From Bacillota bacterium (lineage in GTDB: Bacteria > Bacillota > Clostridia > Oscillospirales > Acutalibacteraceae), in NCBI GenBank assembly GCA_023410445.1, contig JAEYPT010000008.1, positions 186,001-250,000 on the forward strand: 64,000 nucleotides of DNA, written 5' to 3'. Made by a program: the position numbers and the translations under genes. This document shows positions 1 through 7,510 of the stretch, in pieces. Within the stretch, counting starts at the first letter, position 1. The number at the start of each line of letters is the position of its first letter. The notes below the pieces were generated by a model. That model had not been told where the DNA came from, did no database searches, and was given only the letters and a program-made list of their open reading frames with translations.

Positions 1-227
1 TCCTTTCCGAAATTCTCGCCGTACGGGAAGAAAACACCTACAACATCTACGCCAAAGACCTCGCGGAGAAAATTCCGGACTGCGCCTGGTTTAAAACCTT
101 CGATGAAATTACCGACTATATGGTAAAGAACGCAAAGGACGGAGACCTGATTCTGACGATCGGCGGCGGCGACGTTTACAAATGCGCTAACCGGATCGTT
201 GAAAAATATCGGTCTATGCAAAAATAA
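1..227 (+). CDS. murC: UDP-N-acetylmuramate--L-alanine ligase, C-terminal part
   Basis: Last 74 residues of MurC, the cytoplasmic ATP-dependent ligase that adds L-alanine to UDP-MurNAc in peptidoglycan precursor synthesis. The 5' part is outside the window. The frame runs from base 3 to the TAA at 225-227. What is visible is the Mur-ligase C-terminal domain, with IYAKDLAEKIP and, near the end, the TIGGGDVYK loop that I associate with MurC rather than MurD/E/F. Two GC-rich hairpins follow directly, so it ends its transcription unit. Not seen: the ATP-binding GKT loop, which lies upstream. Confidence 0.85.
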   Translation, partial: LSEILAVREENTYNIYAKDLAEKIPDCAWFKTFDEITDYMVKNAKDGDLILTIGGGDVYKCANRIVEKYRSMQK

Positions 228-245
228 GATACATGTAAGAACGGC

Positions 246-310
246 GCCCGGCAATAAAATGCCGGGCACCGTTTCACGCAAAAGCGCGCCGGGAATTCCG
301 GCGCGCTTTT
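246..310. terminator. Double hairpin, bidirectional terminator between murC and pyrG
   Basis: Two successive stem-loops separate the convergent genes murC and pyrG. The first pairs GCCCGGCA (246-253) with TGCCGGGC (260-267). The second pairs AAAAGCGCGCCGG (280-292) with CCGGCGCGCTTTT (298-310) and carries an A run on one side and a T run on the other, so it can act as a Rho-independent terminator on both strands. Confidence 0.8.
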
Positions 311-327
311 ACTCTATGCTTGTCCGA

Positions 328-1956
328 TTAATCGATGGTAAGCTGCTCGTTGTGCTCCTCGTGGTAGGCCTTAGCCGCACCGATCAGCCCCTGGAACAGC
401 GGGTGCGGACGGTTGGGCCGCGACCGAAGCTCCGGATGGAACTGAGCACCCAAAAACCACGGATGAGTCGGCAATTCCATCATCTCGATGATATGGTCAT
501 CCGGCGATTTTCCGCTGAACACAATGCCCGCCTCTTCCAGACGCCTGCGGTACTCGTTGTTAACCTCAAAGCGGTGACGGTGACGCTCATTGATCAGGGG
601 AGCATTCCCATAAATCTGAGAAGCCTTGGAACCGGCCAGAAGCTTGCAGGGATATTTGCCGAGACGCATTGTGCCGCCGAGCTGGACGACATCCTTCTGT
701 TCCGGCATCAGATCAATCACAAGGTTTTTGCTCTGAGGATCGAACTCCGCCGAGTTTGCATCCTCAAGTCCTAGTACGGAACGGGAATATTCAATCAGTG
801 CAAGCTGCATACCAAGGCAAATGCCCAGGAACGGCAGACCGCTGGTCCGCGCATAGCGGATCGCCGTAATCATTCCTTCCGTGCCGCGCTCCCCAAAGCC
901 GCCCGGCACAAGAACGCCGTCGACATCCGCAAGGATTTCCGACACGTTGTCTTCGTCAATCGTTTCGGAATCAACCCAGTTGATGTTCACCTTGACTTTA
1001 TTGCCGAACCCACCGTGCGTAAGGGCTTCCGCAACGCTGAGGTAGGCATCGTGCAATTCCGTATATTTGCCGACGAGCGCAATGGTCACGCTGTCCGTCA
1101 GCGCCATGGCAGTGCTCACCATGGAAATCCAATCGCTCAGGTCCGGACCGGACGTGTCCAGCCCAAAACGCTTGATGACGATATCATCCAGACGCTCTTC
1201 CCGCAGGGCCAGCGGCACCGAATAAAGCAATGGCAAATCAAGATTTTCAATGACGCAGTTTTCAGCGACGTTGCAGAAAAGGGCAATTTTCTTTTTAATA
1301 TCGTCCCCGACCGATTTCTCGGAACGCAGAACAATCACATCGGGCTGAATCCCGATGGAAAGCAATTCCTTTACGCTGTGCTGCGTCGGTTTCGACTTGT
1401 GCTCATGCGTGCAGGCAAGATAGGGAACCAGCGTCACATGGATAAAAAGGCAGTTAGCACGTCCCACTTCCGTGGCGAACTGGCGGATGGCTTCCAGAAA
1501 CGGCTGACTCTCAATATCCCCTACCGTTCCGCCAACTTCAATCAGCGCAACATCCACGTTTTCTTTGCCTTCATAGATGCGGGCCTTGATTTCGTTGGTG
1601 ACGTGCGGAATGACCTGAACGGTACCGCCGCCGTAATCGCCGTTCCGTTCCTTCTGAATGACGTTCCAGTAGATTCTGCCGGAAGTTACATTGCTGTTCT
1701 GGGTCAGATTTTCGTCAATAAAGCGCTCGTAGTGACCCAGATCCAGATCGGTTTCCGCGCCGTCGTCGGTCACGAATACCTCACCGTGCTGAAACGGGTT
1801 CATGGTACCCGGATCAAAATTAAGGTAGGGGTCGAACTTCTGCATTGTGATCCGAAGGCCTCTCGCCTTCAGCAATCGTCCCAGGGAAGCTGCCGTAATC
1901 CCCTTTCCCAACCCGGAAACCACGCCTCCGGTTACAAAAATATACTTTGCTGCCAT
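328..1956 (-). CDS. pyrG: CTP synthase
   Basis: Amination of UTP to CTP with glutamine and ATP, the last step of pyrimidine nucleotide synthesis. The 542-residue length is normal. The N-terminal amidoligase domain opens with the P-loop-like GGVVSGLGKGITAASLG (about residues 10-26), followed by QKFDPYLN and DLGHYERF. The C-terminal half is a class I glutamine amidotransferase with the nucleophile elbow GICLGMQ (about residue 380) and the HPE of its triad (about residue 507). The ATG is preceded by GGAGGG. It has its own sigma-A promoter (2022-2051). I saw no terminator-like hairpin in the short leader, so the attenuation known for pyrG in Bacillus is not evident here. Confidence 0.97.
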   Translation of the reverse strand: MAAKYIFVTGGVVSGLGKGITAASLGRLLKARGLRITMQKFDPYLNFDPGTMNPFQHGEVFVTDDGAETDLDLGHYERFIDENLTQNSNVTSGRIYWNVIQKERNGDYGGGTVQVIPHVTNEIKARIYEGKENVDVALIEVGGTVGDIESQPFLEAIRQFATEVGRANCLFIHVTLVPYLACTHEHKSKPTQHSVKELLSIGIQPDVIVLRSEKSVGDDIKKKIALFCNVAENCVIENLDLPLLYSVPLALREERLDDIVIKRFGLDTSGPDLSDWISMVSTAMALTDSVTIALVGKYTELHDAYLSVAEALTHGGFGNKVKVNINWVDSETIDEDNVSEILADVDGVLVPGGFGERGTEGMITAIRYARTSGLPFLGICLGMQLALIEYSRSVLGLEDANSAEFDPQSKNLVIDLMPEQKDVVQLGGTMRLGKYPCKLLAGSKASQIYGNAPLINERHRHRFEVNNEYRRRLEEAGIVFSGKSPDDHIIEMMELPTHPWFLGAQFHPELRSRPNRPHPLFQGLIGAAKAYHEEHNEQLTID

Positions 1957-2021
1957 ATTTGCCCTCCATCATCTATTTTCATCTTGTTTTGCCGCATCCG
2001 TCCAAAAAACAATCAAAAAAG

Positions 2022-2051
2022 ATTATATCTCCCCTTGCATACCTTTGTCAA
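2022..2051 (-). promoter_or_regulatory. Sigma-A promoter of pyrG
   Basis: On the minus strand TTGACA (2051-2046) and TATAAT (2027-2022) are separated by 18 bp, both consensus hexamers. Transcription should start near 2015, about 60 bases before the pyrG ATG. Confidence 0.75.
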
Positions 2052-2079
2052 TGCACGAAGCAGCAAAAAGAGAGAAAAT

Positions 2080-2628
2080 TTATCGGATCACCGTAAAAAG
2101 GGTGCCGATCAGAGGCAGAGGCTGCTGCTTCCCCTGCGCTGCATGGACGATACCGACAATTGAAAAAGCAAGCACCAGACACCACCCCGCAAAGGAAAGC
2201 AGTCCGTTCATAAACAGCCCGATCCCGCTTAAAAGAAATACGCCGGGAAACGTCTGAACAAACACTGCATAGATGAGGCCCTTGACTACGGAAAGAACGA
2301 TTCCGAGGGCAAATTCAAAAATGCTCAAAATGATACCCTGATTGACATGAAAGATGACGACCGGATTATAACGGTCTGCCAGAAGTCCGACCAGCCAGAG
2401 TATCCCGATATAGGACAGGATGGAAAAAGCGCGCGCGTCGTCTCCCGGTGCAGGAGAATAGGGCGGCTGCGGGCCCTGTCCCCATCCGCCGCCGGGTTGG
2501 CGGTTCCAGTTTTGCCGGTTCGGATCGTTCCAGCGGTAATATCCCCCTTCGGGAGAACCCGAGGGCTGCTGCGGATTTTCTCCGTTTCCGCCCGGACCGC
2601 CGGGATTCTGCTCATGATTTTCGCCCAT
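2080..2628 (-). CDS. DUF4870-like small multi-spanning membrane protein
   Basis: Protein of 182 residues in two parts. Residues 1-65 are a hydrophilic, disordered tail rich in Gly, Pro, Asn and Gln, with repeated GG and WN patterns. Residues 68-182 contain about three or four hydrophobic segments, starting with ILSYIGILWLVGLLADR and including HVNQGIILSIFE. This SYIGI...VxFHVNQG pattern is what I know from DUF4870/Tic20-like membrane proteins of Firmicutes, whose function is not established. The start is supported by GGAGGAAGAAAC before ATG. It lies between the cyclophilin lipoprotein (25 bases upstream) and pyrG. No catalytic motif is visible. Confidence 0.7.
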   Translation of the reverse strand: MGENHEQNPGGPGGNGENPQQPSGSPEGGYYRWNDPNRQNWNRQPGGGWGQGPQPPYSPAPGDDARAFSILSYIGILWLVGLLADRYNPVVIFHVNQGIILSIFEFALGIVLSVVKGLIYAVFVQTFPGVFLLSGIGLFMNGLLSFAGWCLVLAFSIVGIVHAAQGKQQPLPLIGTLFTVIR

Positions 2629-2653
2629 GTTTCTTCCTCCTGACCATCGGTCA

Positions 2654-3559
2654 TCACTTGTATTTCTGAATTTCAGCCTTTACAATTTTAACCGCCTGCT
2701 CCGGTTTTCCCTGGGCATTGACTTTGACGCCCGCGATTTTATCGACGACGTCCATTCCTTCGTAGACCTGGGCAAAGACGGTGTGACCGTGTCCGATAAT
2801 ATTGTAAGCTCCGTCCAGACCGGGATTTCCACCGTTTTTCATGTAAAAATCCTTGTATGCCTGCGTTGCTTTTGTCATATCCACCCAAGCATAGGAATAC
2901 TGGTTGACAAAGCCCTCCTGATTCTGCTGAAACATCTGAAAGGCTTTGGTGTAGTAGTCCCAGCCAGCAAATTTGGAAGGACCGACCTGATCAATAAAGA
3001 ACTGGCTGCCATTCGTGTTCGGTCCGGCATTTGCCATGGCCACAGCCCCGCGGATATTCACAAGGCTGGGGTTGAATTCATCCGCAAATTCCCTGTTCCA
3101 GATGCTTGTCCCGCCGGTGCCATCACCTTTCGGGTCGCCTCCCTGAATCATGAAATCCTTCATGATTCGGTGAAACGTCAGCCCGTTGTAGTAGCCCTTT
3201 TTGATGAGTCCCTTGAAATTTTCTACTGTTTTTGGAGCAGCCTGCGGGAACAGCCGCAGCTTGACGGTACCCATGGAGGTAGTCAGCACGGCCACCTCTT
3301 CCCCGGCGGCGGGTTTTTCCAGCTGGTACCCGAGCTTTTCGCTTGCGGATACAGCGGAACCGGAAGAAGCAGCTGCCGAAGAAACGGCAGCCGAAGAAAC
3401 CGGGGCTGCGGAAGACGGTGCCTGCGAAGAAGCGGCTGGCGCAGAAGAAGGTGAACCAGCGGAGGATGAACTGGCAGAAGACGAACCGGCGCACGCTGCC
3501 AGAAGGCAAAGCATCCCGGCGGCAACGATCAGAGGTAAAGCAAATTTTTTCCTGTTCAT
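2654..3559 (-). CDS. Peptidyl-prolyl cis-trans isomerase, cyclophilin-type lipoprotein
   Basis: Extracytoplasmic cyclophilin that isomerises X-Pro bonds, probably helping exported proteins fold. The start is set at MNRKKFALP because this places a typical lipoprotein signal (hydrophobic core ending in LLAACA, lipidated Cys near residue 22). A low-complexity Ser/Ala linker of about 50 residues follows, and then the cyclophilin domain: FHRIMKDFMIQGGDPKGDGTGG holds the active-site Arg and the conserved QGGD loop, and NTNGSQFFI is the second family signature. The domain carries an insertion (about TKAFQMFQQNQ to KDFYMKNGG) seen in Clostridial homologues. An in-frame extension upstream to 3622 lacks a ribosome site and overlaps the promoter. 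Confidence 0.9.
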   Translation of the reverse strand: MNRKKFALPLIVAAGMLCLLAACAGSSSASSSSAGSPSSAPAASSQAPSSAAPVSSAAVSSAAASSGSAVSASEKLGYQLEKPAAGEEVAVLTTSMGTVKLRLFPQAAPKTVENFKGLIKKGYYNGLTFHRIMKDFMIQGGDPKGDGTGGTSIWNREFADEFNPSLVNIRGAVAMANAGPNTNGSQFFIDQVGPSKFAGWDYYTKAFQMFQQNQEGFVNQYSYAWVDMTKATQAYKDFYMKNGGNPGLDGAYNIIGHGHTVFAQVYEGMDVVDKIAGVKVNAQGKPEQAVKIVKAEIQKYK

Positions 3560-3593
3560 AATATGAAATTCCTTCCAAAGATTTATCCCGTCT

Positions 3594-3622
3594 ATTTTAT
3601 AATAGAATACTCCCGGAATCAA
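3594..3622 (-). promoter_or_regulatory. Promoter of the cyclophilin gene
   Basis: Minus-strand TTGATT (3622-3617) and TAAAAT (3599-3594) with a 17-bp spacer. Its position excludes the longer in-frame start of the cyclophilin ORF. Confidence 0.55.
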
Positions 3623-3720
3623 GCAAGGACGGGCAAATTTATAATTTAATAATTTTAACCGAACGTATTACCAAATGAAGCAACGCATATAGATAATTGA
3701 AGATAAAAGGAGGGAAAAAA

Positions 3721-4656
3721 ATGTTTGAGTACTTTCCTGAAGGTTGGATGATTGACTCTCCCGAGAACCGCACGGCCACCCAAAGTATTTCCGCGGTCAA
3801 CGACGCCTGCAGGGATGGGCAGATTCTGGAAGGGCGCGCTCTGGTCTGCGACAGTTCTCACAACCTTCTGGTCGACCTGGGATGCATGAAAGGGATGATT
3901 CCGCGCGAGGAAGGAGCCCTCGGCATCAGCGAGGGAACCGTGCGTGATATTGCTATTATTTCCAGGGTGAATCGTCCGGTCTGCTTTTTAGTGACCGGCT
4001 TTGAAAAAAAAACGGACGGCACGATTACGGCCGTGCTTTCCCGCAGAGCCGCACAGGAAAAATGCATGAAGGAACGTATTGCCTCCCTCCAGCCCGGCGA
4101 CGTGATCGATGCGAGAATCACCCACCTTGAGAATTTTGGTGCGTTTGCCGATATTGGCTGCGGCATTGTTGCTCTTCTGCCCATAGACGCCATTTCCGTC
4201 TCACGGATCGACCATCCGAGGGAACGCTTTTCCGTGGGCATGGATATCCGCGTCGTCGTAAAATCCATTGAAAACGGGCGCATAACCCTAAGCCACAAGG
4301 AACTACTTGGAACCTGGGAGGAAAACGTAGCCCTGTTTTCCGCCGGAGAAACGGTGGCGGGCATTGTGCGCTCCGTCGAGCCCTACGGAATCTTCGTCGA
4401 GCTTTCACCGAACCTCGCGGGGCTGGCCGAAGCAAAAGAAGACGTCTTCCCCGGGCAGCAGGCAAGCGTTTACATAAAAAGTATTCTGCCTGCCCGTATG
4501 AAGGTGAAGCTTGTAATCATCGATACGTTTGATTTTTCCTACCGGCCCACACCACCGCGGTATTTTTTCGACGGAAACCGGATGGACCGCTTTGTCTATT
4601 CCCCGCCCGGGAGCGAAAAGGAAATCATCACGGAATTTGCACCGCATTCGCCATAA
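3721..4656 (+). CDS. S1-domain RNA-binding protein (ribosomal protein S1-like)
   Basis: Cytoplasmic protein of 311 residues with S1/OB-fold RNA-binding repeats. The start MFEYFPEGW is chosen because AGGAGGG lies just upstream; the longer in-frame start at 3697 has no ribosome site. Residues about 35-105 form a divergent first S1 repeat (ILEGRALVCDSSHNLLVDLG). A canonical repeat covers about 120-190 (PGDVIDARITHLENFGAFADIG ... RITLSHKELLGTWEEN) and a third about 200-255 (GETVAGIVRSVEPYGIFVEL). It resembles the short S1-like proteins of Clostridia, which are not proven to be ribosomal. The gene stands alone and ends at a strong terminator. Confidence 0.8.
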   Translation: MFEYFPEGWMIDSPENRTATQSISAVNDACRDGQILEGRALVCDSSHNLLVDLGCMKGMIPREEGALGISEGTVRDIAIISRVNRPVCFLVTGFEKKTDGTITAVLSRRAAQEKCMKERIASLQPGDVIDARITHLENFGAFADIGCGIVALLPIDAISVSRIDHPRERFSVGMDIRVVVKSIENGRITLSHKELLGTWEENVALFSAGETVAGIVRSVEPYGIFVELSPNLAGLAEAKEDVFPGQQASVYIKSILPARMKVKLVIIDTFDFSYRPTPPRYFFDGNRMDRFVYSPPGSEKEIITEFAPHSP

Positions 4657-4669
4657 AAACGAACCAGCC

Positions 4670-4692
4670 GGGGGAGCGAAAATCGCTCCCCC
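4670..4692. terminator. Bidirectional terminator
   Basis: GGGGGAGCGA (4670-4679) pairs with TCGCTCCCCC (4683-4692) around a 3-base loop, followed by T6 on the plus strand. It closes the S1-domain gene and also touches the stop of the converging gene that ends at 4692. Confidence 0.8.
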
Positions 4693-5348
4693 TAATTTTT
4701 TGCCTTTCTCAGCTTTTCGGCCTCCAGCTCCAGAAGCTTTCGGAAGCTTTCATTCCGCTGCTGCCTGCCGAACGCATCGGTATACCGCACCGGCTTGAAG
4801 TATCGGCTGTTTCGCTGCTCCTGAACAAAATCAATCGCCTCGCGCTTGCCGCGAAGTTTTGCGAGCAGGTCCGCCGTCTTTGCCATGTAATCACCCCGAT
4901 AGGGTTCCAATGCATAGGCTTTCAGCAATGCCGAATAGGCGCCTTTTAAGTCATCCTTGGTCTCTCGGGCCGCTGCAAGGGCACAAAGAAGCGAAGCGCG
5001 GTATGCGTCTGCGCCCCAGACGGAAATTCCGCTTTCCATCCATTCCCGCTCCTCCAGCTCCTTCCAGCCGCTCGATGCCAGATAGCTTTCCGCGCATCGA
5101 ATGGTCTCATCCGCGTATCGTTCACCGAGTCGACTGTATGCCGCCGCGCAGAGATAATTCCCGCGGGGAGTCGCCGGTTCGCCGCACAGGCTGATGATTT
5201 TGAGCAGCAGCTTTTCCGGCTCCTGAATCTGCGCAATCAGACTGTGGGCAGACTCCTCCAGCGCCGGATCGTGTGGAACAAACTCCCCGGTCAGCGCATG
5301 GAACAGCGCGGCCGCAAGCTCAATGGAACCTGTCTCTCTCTCATCCAC
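4692..5348 (-). CDS. Unknown protein coupled to mcsB
   Basis: I do not recognise this family. The GTG at 5348 is preferred because GGGAGGTG lies 6 bases upstream and it overlaps the mcsB stop by a few bases, which suggests translational coupling. The product of about 218 residues looks all-helical, with repeated Ala/Leu-rich helices of TPR or SEL1 type (for example LLCALAAARETKDDLKGAYS), and ends in a very basic, Glu-rich tail (LLELEAEKLRKAKN). No signal peptide or membrane segment is seen. It is the third gene of the mcsA-mcsB operon, in the place where clpC often sits, so a role in the same proteolysis or stress pathway is an inference from position only. Confidence 0.6.
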   Translation of the reverse strand: MDERETGSIELAAALFHALTGEFVPHDPALEESAHSLIAQIQEPEKLLLKIISLCGEPATPRGNYLCAAAYSRLGERYADETIRCAESYLASSGWKELEEREWMESGISVWGADAYRASLLCALAAARETKDDLKGAYSALLKAYALEPYRGDYMAKTADLLAKLRGKREAIDFVQEQRNSRYFKPVRYTDAFGRQQRNESFRKLLELEAEKLRKAKN

Positions 5349-6375
5349 AGCCGGCACCTCCCAGCGTTTCGCGGGCAAGCTGTGCCCGGATCACGCGCCG
5401 TTCTTCCACGGTAAGTGGCTTTCTGCTTTCTTCCGTCAGGGTCGCGGGCTGCGAACGCATCATCAGGGCTGCGATTTCTTCCAGGCTTACTCCCTGAATG
5501 ATTCCTCCGGCAACCCCAAACCGGACAATGGAAATCAGGTCTGAGAATTCCTCTCCGGAAAGGAGTCTCGCGTTCTTCAGAATTCCGAGGGAGCGCCAGA
5601 TGGTATCCTGCACCCCGACATTCTCCATAAGCTTTTTCCTTGTGTCCCTTTCCTGCGCCGCGATCTGCCGCGTCATTGCAGTAAGATTGGAAATTGCCTC
5701 CTGTTCCGAAAGCCCAAGCGTCACCTCGTTGGAAAGCTGAAATATCGAGCCGTGCTGTTTCGCGGCGTAACCGTATGCCCCGCGCAGAGAAAGTCCAAGC
5801 TTCGACAGATTGGAGGCAAGCCGGCCCGTGGCCCCGGAATCGGCAAGCGCCGGCAGGTGAAGAAAAACCGAAGCAATCATGCCTGTGCCCAAATGCATGG
5901 GGTTCTGAGTCAGAAACCCAAGCTTTCGGTCAAATGCAAAGCCAAACGCCTTGTTCAGCACGGTATCAAGCCGATCGGCCTCGGTATACGTTTCCTTCAG
6001 GACAAGCCCGCTCCCGAAGGTCTGAATGATGAAATGTTCCTCCTCGTTGACCATGACGGCAGAGGACTCGTCTGACGTAACCAGAAGTGCTCTCCCGTCC
6101 CGTTCCGTAATAAAATCGGCGCTGACTTCGTTGCGCTCTACGAGAGCCACTGCCTGCGTCTGCGTGAGCGAAGCCATATCGACAAAATGAAGCGTCTGAA
6201 AAAGCACGCTGTTCGGGTCAGAAAGAACGGCTTTGATTTTTTCCGTCAGAGCATGCCGCTCGCTGCTGCCCATTTTCACCGGGAAAAGAAACCCGCTGAC
6301 ATTGCGCGCAAGGCGGATCCTGGTGCTCAGGACGACGTCGTTTTCCGGCCCCGGCACGGTTCGCCAGCTGCTCAT
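5341..6375 (-). CDS. mcsB: McsB-like protein arginine kinase, probably catalytically degenerate
   Basis: McsB phosphorylates arginines on proteins and marks them for ClpCP. This 344-residue protein aligns along its whole length with the family: LSTRIRLARN (about residues 16-25), NEEEHFIIQ (110-118), LGTG (162-165), RGAYG (198-202) and a helical C-terminal domain. Several key positions differ from the Bacillus protein as I know it. The Arg of HIRIQ is Ile116. The Cys of the CPTNxGTGLR loop is Asn158 and the Arg of that loop is Ile167. The YGEGS glutamate is Tyr203. These residues bind the nucleotide phosphates and the target arginine, so the protein may be a pseudokinase or use altered chemistry. 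It overlaps the end of mcsA by a few bases; neither ctsR nor clpC is adjacent. Confidence 0.85.
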   Translation of the reverse strand: MSSWRTVPGPENDVVLSTRIRLARNVSGFLFPVKMGSSERHALTEKIKAVLSDPNSVLFQTLHFVDMASLTQTQAVALVERNEVSADFITERDGRALLVTSDESSAVMVNEEEHFIIQTFGSGLVLKETYTEADRLDTVLNKAFGFAFDRKLGFLTQNPMHLGTGMIASVFLHLPALADSGATGRLASNLSKLGLSLRGAYGYAAKQHGSIFQLSNEVTLGLSEQEAISNLTAMTRQIAAQERDTRKKLMENVGVQDTIWRSLGILKNARLLSGEEFSDLISIVRFGVAGGIIQGVSLEEIAALMMRSQPATLTEESRKPLTVEERRVIRAQLARETLGGAGCG

Positions 6376-6866
6376 TCCTCTTTTCCCCCTTCAAGCTCCC
6401 GAATACGGTCCCGTAGAACCGCGGCCTGCTCAAAATTTTCGCTGCTGATCGCTTCCCGGAGTTTTTGATGCATGACGCTCAACTGACCGCCCTGCCGGAC
6501 CTGTGGCAGATCGTCTCCGGGAATTTTCCCGCGGTAAGTTACGCTACCGTGAATCTGCTGAATGATTGGCAGCAGGCGGTCGTAAAAGGTGCTGTAGCAC
6601 TCAGCGCAGCCAACCTTTCCGCTTTTGGCAATCTCGCTGAATGAGGTTCCGCAGAAGCTACAGCGGGGTTCTTCATATTCTTCGCCTTCTCTGCCGAAGA
6701 GTTCGCGGAGCACACCGTTGAATCCGGAACCCAGTCCGGTGAGAAGATTGCCGTAGCCGAGTTCCCTTGCGCACTCAGCACAGAGTGAAAACTCCGTCAG
6801 CTTCCCGTCCGAGATCGACTTCACATGAACCGCGGCCGGATTCTTTCCGCAGTACTGGCACAGCAT
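6372..6866 (-). CDS. mcsA: McsA-like activator with zinc fingers and UVR motif
   Basis: McsA is the zinc-binding partner that activates McsB. The start MLCQYCGK is preferred over an ATG 15 bases upstream because a GGGGG run then sits at ribosome-site distance. Two treble-clef-like zinc sites are visible: CQYCGKN with CAEC near residues 3-32, and CSFCGTS with CAEC near 71-93. The C-terminus has the UvrB/UvrC-type motif around LREAISSENFEQAAVLRDRIREL. The length of 164 residues is normal. mcsA leads the operon, and a TATAAT lies in the upstream region near 6900. I found no CtsR-type direct repeat there, so the usual heat-shock control is not visible. Confidence 0.9.
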   Translation of the reverse strand: MLCQYCGKNPAAVHVKSISDGKLTEFSLCAECARELGYGNLLTGLGSGFNGVLRELFGREGEEYEEPRCSFCGTSFSEIAKSGKVGCAECYSTFYDRLLPIIQQIHGSVTYRGKIPGDDLPQVRQGGQLSVMHQKLREAISSENFEQAAVLRDRIRELEGGKEE

Positions 6867-7025
6867 GGCAGTTGCCCCCATAAAATAGATTTTAGCCTTA
6901 TTATATCACGATTTCGGTCGGATGAAAAAGTCGGTTCAAATTTCACATTCCATTACAGAATACTTGTAACACGATTTGTTCCATCGCAATATTATGTACT
7001 GTAAACCGAAAGGAGGAAAACAATT

Positions 7026-7193
7026 ATGTGTAACAATGGTTGTGGTTGCGGTTTCGGTGGCAATAGCTGCTCTTGGGTTATCATCCTGCTCATCATCTGG
7101 GTCGTCTGCGGCAATGGATTTGGTGGCTGCGGCGGCGGTTGCGGTTGCGGCGGTTGCGGCGATGGCTGCAACAACAATGGCTGTGGCTGCTGA
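7026..7193 (+). CDS. Cys/Gly-rich mini-protein with one membrane segment (YjcZ-like)
   Basis: Small gene of 55 codons with an excellent ribosome site (AAAGGAGG, 8 bases before ATG) and its own terminator. The product has 12 cysteines: an N-terminal head with C-x3-C-x-C, a hydrophobic helix of about 12 residues (SWVIILLIIWVV, about 16-27), and a tail made almost only of Gly, Cys and Asn. The layout of a glycine-rich arm plus a short hydrophobic helix resembles the YjcZ/SscA-type sporulation mini-proteins, but the high cysteine count is unusual. It could be a spore-coat or disulfide/metal-binding envelope component. Function is unknown; that it is translated is well supported. Confidence 0.75.
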   Translation: MCNNGCGCGFGGNSCSWVIILLIIWVVCGNGFGGCGGGCGCGGCGDGCNNNGCGC

Positions 7194-7201
7194 TTTTCAA
7201 A

Positions 7202-7229
7202 AAGGGCTGCGAATGAATCGCAGCCCTTG
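7202..7229. terminator. Terminator between the mini-protein and the TSCPD gene
   Basis: AGGGCTGCGA pairs with TCGCAGCCCT around a short loop. It closes the mini-protein gene on the plus strand and lies just beyond the stop of the converging gene that ends at 7232. Confidence 0.7.
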
Positions 7230-7231
7230 CC

Positions 7232-7492
7232 TTATTCCTTTTCCTGAATAACGCGGGCCTTTTCCAGAGCGGCCGCGATCTGGTCCGGGCAGGAGGTCGG
7301 CTTTGAACCGCAGCGGATTCCCTTCAGCCTAGCGATAACGTCATCCGCTTTCATTCCCTGAACCAGAGAGGAAATCCCCTGTAGATTCCCGCTGCAGCCG
7401 CCGATGATCCGAACAGACCGAACGACGTCGCCTTCCAGATCCAGAATAATCTCCGAGGAACAAGTACCGTGCGTTTTGTAAGAATAAGTCAT
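7232..7492 (-). CDS. TSCPD domain protein (TIGR03905-like)
   Basis: Small cytoplasmic protein of 86 residues. It matches the stand-alone TSCPD family by the pattern CSSEI near the N-terminus, GGCSGNLQGIS (about residues 31-41), RLKGIRCGSKPTSCPDQIA near 55-73 and the TSCPDQ signature itself. The domain is known as the C-terminal part of some vitamin B12-dependent ribonucleotide reductases, where the cysteines may be redox-active; the role of the free-standing form is not established. The start has GGAG 8 bases upstream. It sits 18 bases after the PHP phosphoesterase gene and is probably co-transcribed. Confidence 0.85.
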   Translation of the reverse strand: MTYSYKTHGTCSSEIILDLEGDVVRSVRIIGGCSGNLQGISSLVQGMKADDVIARLKGIRCGSKPTSCPDQIAAALEKARVIQEKE

Positions 7493-7510
7493 GTGATTTT
7501 CTCCTATTCT

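Noticed and set aside
6867..7025. CtsR heat-shock operator before mcsA
   Set aside because: I looked for tandem GGTCAAA-type repeats and found none on either strand.
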